A stretch of 10,945 nt of DNA, from positions 1-10,945 of the forward strand of contig JAYTUU010000017.1 of assembly GCA_043744375.1 (NCBI GenBank), written 5' to 3'. The notes beneath the pieces were generated by a model. It ran no database searches and was not told the DNA's origin. It was given only the letters and a program-made list of their open reading frames with translations. Made by a program: the position numbers and the translations under genes. This document shows positions 7,599 to 10,945 of this stretch, one piece after another. Positions within the stretch are counted from its first letter, which is position 1; each line of letters opens with the position of its first letter. Origin of the DNA: CAIYPH01 sp043744375 (GTDB taxonomy: Bacteria; Pseudomonadota; Alphaproteobacteria; Acetobacterales; Acetobacteraceae).

Positions 7599-8317
7599 CA
7601 CCCGCTCCCTTGTTCTGCGCCGATCCCCGCCAGCCACGCCCGCACCCCAGCGGGATCGGCGAATACATCCTGCACCCGCCAACCCATTCCGCCCAGGGCC
7701 CGGGCCGCGCGCATGCCGTCCTCGTCGGTGGTGTCGTCGCCGATATAGACCGGGACGCGGCCGAGGAACGGCGGATGCGCCATCAGCGCGTTCACGGCTG
7801 TCGCCTTGTCGGCGCCGAGCGGCTTCATTTCCCACGCCATCAACGCCGGCATGATGGCGAAGCGATCCTCGTGCCCGACAAGCAGTGCCGCCAGTGCCGC
7901 ACGCAGCGCCGGCCCCGCATCGGGCGCCAGCCGATAATGCAGTACGAAACTCCGGTGCTTGCGCTCCAGTAGTGCCCCAGGCCAGTCGGCCGCCGCCCGT
8001 TCCGCCGCCGACAGCCAATCCGCCGGAAGGTCCGCCAGATCCGGCCGCTCCACGGCACCGCCAGGCGCATGACGAATGGCGCCGCCATGCTCGCCCGCCA
8101 CCGCATACGGGACCGTCCCGAGCAGCGCATCGACCTGCGCGATCGGCCGCCCCGTCACCACCGCCAGCGCCTCGCCGCACAACCGGCGCGCACGATCGAG
8201 GCTGGCCAGCAAACCGGGCGGCACGACCACCGCGTCCGGGGTCGGAGCGATGTCGATCAGCGTTCCATCGAGATCAAGCAGCAGCGCCGCATGCGCCGGC
8301 AGGGTCACGGCCGGCAT
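7598..8317 (-). CDS. otsB: Trehalose-6-phosphate phosphatase (OtsB-like, HAD superfamily)
   Basis: Removes phosphate from trehalose 6-phosphate to give trehalose, an osmotic and desiccation protectant; cytoplasmic. 239 aa, slightly short of the E. coli enzyme. HAD motifs are complete: motif I LLLDLDGTL (12-20, nucleophile D15 and acid D17), motif II VVTGR (53-57), the Lys of EMKPLGADK (K165 or K171), and motif IV VYIGDDTTDED (190-200). GEHGGAIR (75-82) and ERKHRSFVLHYR (118-129) are typical of the trehalose-phosphatase cap. The ATG at 8317 overlaps the previous gene by 13 bases; a GTG at 8308 would give a 4-base GTGA overlap and is equally plausible. No otsA (synthase) is present in the window, so the partner must lie elsewhere. 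Confidence 0.88.
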   Translation of the reverse strand: MPAVTLPAHAALLLDLDGTLIDIAPTPDAVVVPPGLLASLDRARRLCGEALAVVTGRPIAQVDALLGTVPYAVAGEHGGAIRHAPGGAVERPDLADLPADWLSAAERAAADWPGALLERKHRSFVLHYRLAPDAGPALRAALAALLVGHEDRFAIMPALMAWEMKPLGADKATAVNALMAHPPFLGRVPVYIGDDTTDEDGMRAARALGGMGWRVQDVFADPAGVRAWLAGIGAEQGSG

Positions 8318-8943
8318 GCGGCCAGACGTATGTCGTAAACCGGATGCTCGATGATCGCGAGCGCGGGCATGGACGCCACCATCCAGCCGCGAAAGACAGC
8401 CGCACCCGCGCGGTCGTTGATATCCAGGAAAGCCGCCGAATCGGCCGCCTGATCCGCCGGCCGAGCCACGCAGCCGCGCAGAACGATCGCCAGCGACCCG
8501 AAGCGCAGCGTGTCGCCCACCTTGCCCGTCAGCACCGTTGTCCGCGCCGTCACCTTGTCGAGCGCCACCAGATCCACGGTCGTCCGCTGCTGCCAATCCC
8601 CGGCGACCGGCGTGCCCGAAACCGGCCCGCCTGACGGCGCGGATGGGCCTGGCGCTGGTACTGGTACTGGCGCTGGTACTGGCGCGAGCACAGGCGCTGC
8701 GGGCGGCTGGACAGGAGCGGGCGCGCCGGGTGCGGGCAATGCCGGGTCAGGCGCCGTCAACACCGGAAGCTGTTGCGACTGGATCACCGAACCCTGACCC
8801 GGCGTGATGATCGCAGGGATCTGCGCCGGCGCCGATGGCCGTGGCGCCTGCGCCGGCCCGAGCGGCGTGAAGGGCGAGGGCGCTTGCGCTCCCGCCGACG
8901 CAGCGACAACGAGAAATCCGGCCGCCAGCGCCAGCAACCTCAT
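8305..8943 (-). CDS. DUF2155 domain-containing secreted protein
   Basis: 212 aa. A Sec signal peptide (1-19, MRLLALAAGFLVV then ASAGA) points to the periplasm. A long Pro/Ala-rich linker (about 22-110) includes runs of AP and VP dipeptides. The C-terminal 90 residues are a DUF2155 domain: VALDKVTARTTVL (126-138), GDTLRFGSLAIVLRGCVARP (143-162), AAFLDINDR (170-178), VFRGWMVASMPAL (183-195), IEHPVYDIRLAAC (198-210). Cys158 and Cys210 could form a disulfide. The family is common in alphaproteobacteria next to NDUFA12 genes; its function is unknown. The start overlaps the previous stop as ATGA. Confidence 0.88.
   Translation of the reverse strand: MRLLALAAGFLVVAASAGAQAPSPFTPLGPAQAPRPSAPAQIPAIITPGQGSVIQSQQLPVLTAPDPALPAPGAPAPVQPPAAPVLAPVPAPVPVPAPGPSAPSGGPVSGTPVAGDWQQRTTVDLVALDKVTARTTVLTGKVGDTLRFGSLAIVLRGCVARPADQAADSAAFLDINDRAGAAVFRGWMVASMPALAIIEHPVYDIRLAACRP
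8651..8685. repeat. Hexamer-based tandem repeat encoding the AP/VP linker
   Basis: GGCGCT and GGTACT hexamers alternate on the plus strand (GGCGCTGGTACTGGTACT, then GGCGCTGGTACT, then GGCGC). Read on the minus strand it encodes the Ala-Pro/Val-Pro dipeptides in the linker of the DUF2155 protein. Being a multiple of six bases, unit gain or loss would change linker length without a frameshift. Confidence 0.8.
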
Positions 8944-9182
8944 CGCGCCGCGCGCGCCTGCTTCGGACTGGTGAGCGTCTGCTTCGGACTGGCCAGCGCC
9001 TGCGCCATCTCGCCGAGGATCGTCCGCATCGCCGCCTCGTCGACGCCCATCAGCACCGCGTCCTCGAACGCATCCTGCATGACCTGCGCGAGTTCGGCAT
9101 GGTTCTCCGCTAATGTGCGCAGCTTCTCGCGGCAGGACACCGGCGTGCCATCGGGCTGTGGCCATATTTTGGGCGCCGTCAC
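8940..9182 (-). CDS. Small hypothetical protein (80 aa), operon-conserved type
   Basis: I do not recognise a characterised family. The protein is soluble, with no signal peptide or membrane segment. Residues about 18-65 look like two or three amphipathic helices rich in Glu, Ala and Leu. A single Cys lies at position 17 in PVSCREKL. The C-terminus carries a duplicated heptapeptide ending SPKQ. Reality of the gene is supported by its junctions: a GTG start overlapping the mlaD-like stop as GTGA, and a stop overlapping the DUF2155 start as ATGA. No long competing frame on this strand explains the region. Confidence 0.75.
   Translation of the reverse strand: MTAPKIWPQPDGTPVSCREKLRTLAENHAELAQVMQDAFEDAVLMGVDEAAMRTILGEMAQALASPKQTLTSPKQARAAR
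8958..8999. repeat. 21-bp tandem duplication inside the small hypothetical gene
   Basis: Units 8958-8978 and 8979-8999 share 18 of 21 bases, both beginning CTGCTTCGGACTGG. On the minus strand they encode two heptapeptides ending in SPKQ near the C-terminus of the 80-aa protein. The reading frame is kept. Confidence 0.8.
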
Positions 9183-9670
9183 TTTGGCGCCTGCTCACGC
9201 AGAGATTTCTGCACGTTGCTACTCAAGTCATTGACACTGAAGATAAATTTCCCAAGCAACTGCTCGAAGCTGATGGCGGATTGGGTAATCGTCACCTCCG
9301 CGCCGTCGGCCAGCATCTTGTCGTCCCCGCCGGGCACGACGGACAGGAACTTGCCCCCGAGCAGCCCGTCGCTGGTGATCTCTGCGCTCGAATCCTTGGG
9401 CAGCCGCAGATGCCCCTGCACGCTGAACGTCACCATCGCCTGATAGGTCTTGGGATCGATCCCCGCCTGCGTCACGCTGCCGATTTTCACCCCGGCCAGG
9501 CGCACATCCGAGCCGATTGCCAGCCCATCGATGCGATCGAACTTCGCCCGCAGGGTATAGCCGGTGATGTTGGTGCGCCCGGTATTGGCAACGGCATAGC
9601 CAAGGAATCCCGCCGCCACCACCAAGACCACGGCCCCGGTGAATAATTCGGTCAGGTTGCGCTGTGCCAT
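9179..9670 (-). CDS. mlaD: MlaD-like MCE-domain lipid-transport protein
   Basis: Membrane-anchored periplasmic MCE protein of the Mla pathway, which moves phospholipids between inner and outer membranes and keeps outer-membrane lipid asymmetry. 163 aa. One N-terminal transmembrane helix (about 8-27, ELFTGAVVLVVAAGFLGYAV) is followed by a single MCE domain (about 36-114) with FDRIDGLAIGSDVRLAGVKI, the G-x-V step, an L-P-x-D/S-S-A-x-I segment (90-98) and LLGGKFLSVVPGG (103-115). The C-terminal tail (130-163) is helical. MlaD normally works as a ring of six bound to MlaE (permease), MlaF (ATPase) and MlaB; none is encoded beside it here. It starts 13 bp after the NDUFA12 gene and its stop overlaps the next start. 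Confidence 0.9.
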   Translation of the reverse strand: MAQRNLTELFTGAVVLVVAAGFLGYAVANTGRTNITGYTLRAKFDRIDGLAIGSDVRLAGVKIGSVTQAGIDPKTYQAMVTFSVQGHLRLPKDSSAEITSDGLLGGKFLSVVPGGDDKMLADGAEVTITQSAISFEQLLGKFIFSVNDLSSNVQKSLREQAPK

Positions 9671-9683
9671 TGCGGTGGCCGGG

Positions 9684-10037
9684 CTAGGAGCCGGGTTTCC
9701 AGGCTTCGTAGTCGCCCGTTGCCGCTGCCCGCTTGCCGCCCTCATAATCATGCCCGGCCGGGCGATAGCTTCGTGCCGTGCCGGTCGCGTTGGCCTCGTG
9801 CGGCGTCTGCCAGGCGCGCTTGCCGGCCTCGGGCAATGGCAGGTCGGTCGTGTAGTGCAACCAGGAATGCCACTCTGCCGGGACGCTGGAGGCTTCCGCC
9901 GCGCCGGCATAATCAACCCAGCGCCGCTTCGGCGCCGCTTCGCGCGCCCGGCGGTCCTCGTAATAGGTGTTGCCATTGCCGTCGCGGCCGACGAGGCGAC
10001 CATGGAGCCAAGTGTGGATGCGCGTGCCAATGTTCAT
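9684..10037 (-). CDS. NDUFA12-family protein (complex I accessory/assembly subunit)
   Basis: 117 aa, matching the B17.2/NDUFA12 family that accompanies NADH:ubiquinone oxidoreductase in alphaproteobacteria and mitochondria. Conserved pieces are IGTRIHTWLHGRLVGRDGNG (3-22), NTYYEDR (23-29), RRWVDY (38-43), VPAEWHSWLHYTTDLPLP (52-69), WQTPHEANATGT (76-87) and YRPAGHDYEGGKRAAATGDY (91-110), followed by EAWKP. It has no signal peptide and is expected on the matrix-equivalent (cytoplasmic) side of complex I. First gene of the operon. No Shine-Dalgarno precedes the ATG; a promoter lies so close that the transcript may be leaderless. Complex I structural genes are not in the window. Confidence 0.93.
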   Translation of the reverse strand: MNIGTRIHTWLHGRLVGRDGNGNTYYEDRRAREAAPKRRWVDYAGAAEASSVPAEWHSWLHYTTDLPLPEAGKRAWQTPHEANATGTARSYRPAGHDYEGGKRAAATGDYEAWKPGS

Positions 10038-10044
10038 GGCCGCA

Positions 10045-10073
10045 AATATAGGGATGACCGGCGTCGCGGTCCA
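10045..10073 (-). promoter_or_regulatory. Putative sigma70-type promoter of the NDUFA12 operon
   Basis: On the minus strand TGGACC (10073-10068) and TATATT (10050-10045) are separated by 17 bp: four of six and five of six consensus matches. The expected start point, about seven bases after the -10, falls at or next to the A of the ATG at 10037, and no ribosome-binding site precedes that ATG. Confidence 0.45.
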
Positions 10074-10094
10074 TGGTCTCGATGAAAAACAGGA

Positions 10095-10114
10095 CTATCC
10101 ACAGGATTTTGTGG
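10095..10114. promoter_or_regulatory. 16-bp dyad resembling an NrdR box, overlapping a DnaA-box-like site
   Basis: CCACAGGATTTTGTGG (10099-10114) has perfect 5-bp inverted arms and keeps the central AT, the length and the CA/TG arms of the NrdR consensus ACACWATATATWGTGT. CTATCCACA (10095-10103) matches the DnaA box TTATCCACA at eight of nine positions. Both lie 65-85 bp upstream of a ribonucleotide-reductase-like gene, the class of gene controlled by NrdR and, in E. coli, by DnaA. A second, much weaker resemblance (ACGCAAAATGTGCTTT, 10131-10146) is 32 bp further on. Prediction only. Confidence 0.35.
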
Positions 10115-10178
10115 TTCGAGTTTGAATTCGACGCAAAATGTGCTTTCCGAGTCGTCGCTGTCCCCCTACGATCGGGGC

Positions 10179-10945
10179 ATGAAGAAGCATCGGTCCACCG
10201 TCCGGACATGGCAGGGCGTGCGCATGCGCCGCACCACCGCTGCCCCCGACTCCGACTCCGACCCCGGCAGCGCCCATCGCGCGGTCACATTGCCCGTCGA
10301 ATGGGACGGTGCGGCGGCTGCCGCGCTGGCCGCGCTGATGCCCGGCACCGGCCCGGTCACGCTGGCGGCGGCGGCCGAGCTCTGGGTCCGTCCGATCGAG
10401 GAACGCGCCCAGCGTGCCGGCCTCGACCTCCCAATCGCCGCGCGGCTGAACGAACTCCTGCTGACCCGCCGCGGCGCGCCGACCGATCCGATCTGGCAGG
10501 GCGAGACGCCGCTATGCCCGGGCTTCGTGCTCAACCTCGCCGCGTTCGCGGACCCGGAATACGGCTTCGACACGCCCGGTTTCGCCGCCGCCGTCGAAAC
10601 CGCCGTGATCGCCCTCACTCTCGCCGCGCCGGCGGCCCAGCGCATCGCGGTCGCCGTGACCGACCTCGCCGGCATGCTTGCCACCCTCGGCCTCGACTAC
10701 GACAGCGTGGCGGCGCGGCGCATGGCCACCGCCGTCGCCGGCGCCCTGCGCAAGCACGCCGACGCCGCCTCGCTGGCCATGGCGACCCGGTTCGGGGCGG
10801 TGGCCGGCGATCTGCGGCACACCGCAACCACCGCCATCCTGCCGCCCGGCCAGGCGGACGCGCTGCTCGGCGCCGAAACCGGCGGCATCGCGCCGGCTTT
10901 CTCGCCGCTCAACGACGCCGGCACCCTCACCCGCGCCGCCCGCGC
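10179..10945 (+). CDS. Class II ribonucleotide-reductase-like protein lacking the catalytic motif (probable TSCPD-domain protein; 3' end outside window)
   Basis: 255 codons are present and the frame is open at the window edge. From residue 105 the sequence follows the C-terminal half of class II (adenosylcobalamin) ribonucleotide reductases: IWQGETPLCPGFVLNLAAF aligns with the NPCGE...CNLGSINL active-site region, RIAVAVTDLAGMLATLGLDY with the RRIGLGVTGLADALAMLGLRY helix, and TATTAILPPGQADALLGAET plus GGIAPAFS with the SIAPTGTISLLAG...GIEPVF loop. At NPCGE it has IWQGE (105-109): the radical Cys and the Asn are gone and only Gly-Glu remains. The N-terminal 100 residues, Ala-rich after a basic start, are too short to hold the B12 and allosteric domains. 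It is therefore probably inactive as a reductase. Relatives I recall end in a TSCPD domain, expected beyond the window. The ATG at 10179 has only a weak GGGG upstream. Confidence 0.7.
   Translation, partial: MKKHRSTVRTWQGVRMRRTTAAPDSDSDPGSAHRAVTLPVEWDGAAAAALAALMPGTGPVTLAAAAELWVRPIEERAQRAGLDLPIAARLNELLLTRRGAPTDPIWQGETPLCPGFVLNLAAFADPEYGFDTPGFAAAVETAVIALTLAAPAAQRIAVAVTDLAGMLATLGLDYDSVAARRMATAVAGALRKHADAASLAMATRFGAVAGDLRHTATTAILPPGQADALLGAETGGIAPAFSPLNDAGTLTRAAR

Noticed and set aside
7434..8180. 248-codon minus frame over otsB
   Set aside because: Only its last 54 codons are meaningful (the reductase remnant); the rest is an out-of-frame Gly/Arg-rich shadow of otsB.
10095..10103. Replication origin suggested by the DnaA-box-like site
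   Set aside because: Only one imperfect box is present, with no AT-rich unwinding region and no dnaA, dnaN or parAB genes; a regulatory role or chance is more likely.

Overview
The window is GC-rich, densely packed bacterial DNA. The gene set points to an alphaproteobacterium, most likely of the Acetobacteraceae/Rhodospirillales: an NDUFA12-type complex I protein and a DUF2155 protein lie in one operon with an MCE/MlaD protein, beside a divergent ribonucleotide-reductase-like protein. That placement is inferred from gene content and recalled synteny, not from a database search.

Left part (1-4112): a minus-strand operon for a dipeptide/oligopeptide-type ABC importer. In transcription order it holds a Tat-type substrate-binding protein (3981-2365), a DppB-like permease (2331-1387), a DppC-like permease (1394-567) and a DppD-like ATPase (567 to the window edge, 3' end missing). 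The last three genes overlap by a few bases and are probably translationally coupled. A 131-bp divergent intergenic region separates the operon from an M81/MlrC-family metallopeptidase on the plus strand (4113-5597). That enzyme probably hydrolyses a peptide or amide taken up by the importer.

Middle (5598-7433): ending 3 bp from the metallopeptidase and facing it is a 458-aa protein with an FkbM-like methyltransferase fold and a C-terminal beta-sandwich-like domain. Upstream of it lies about 450 bp without a convincing gene. This stretch holds a probable terminator, a 26-bp tandem repeat and a hairpin that together look like a genome-typical intergenic repeat.

Right part (7434-10037): a tight minus-strand operon runs NDUFA12 - mlaD-like - 80-aa conserved-looking hypothetical - DUF2155 secreted protein - otsB-like trehalose-phosphatase - broken aldo/keto reductase start. 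From mlaD onward every junction overlaps (GTGA, ATGA, TGATG types). The operon mixes respiratory-chain and envelope functions with a stress-solute phosphatase, and ends in a gene remnant followed by the repeat region and terminator.

Right edge (10038-10945): a short, comparatively AT-rich divergent promoter region contains a 16-bp dyad shaped like an NrdR box, overlapped by a near-match to a DnaA box. It precedes the first 255 codons of a protein that resembles the C-terminal half of a class II (B12-dependent) ribonucleotide reductase but lacks the catalytic NxCxE residues. This apparently inactive reductase relative and its control region are the most interesting part of the window.
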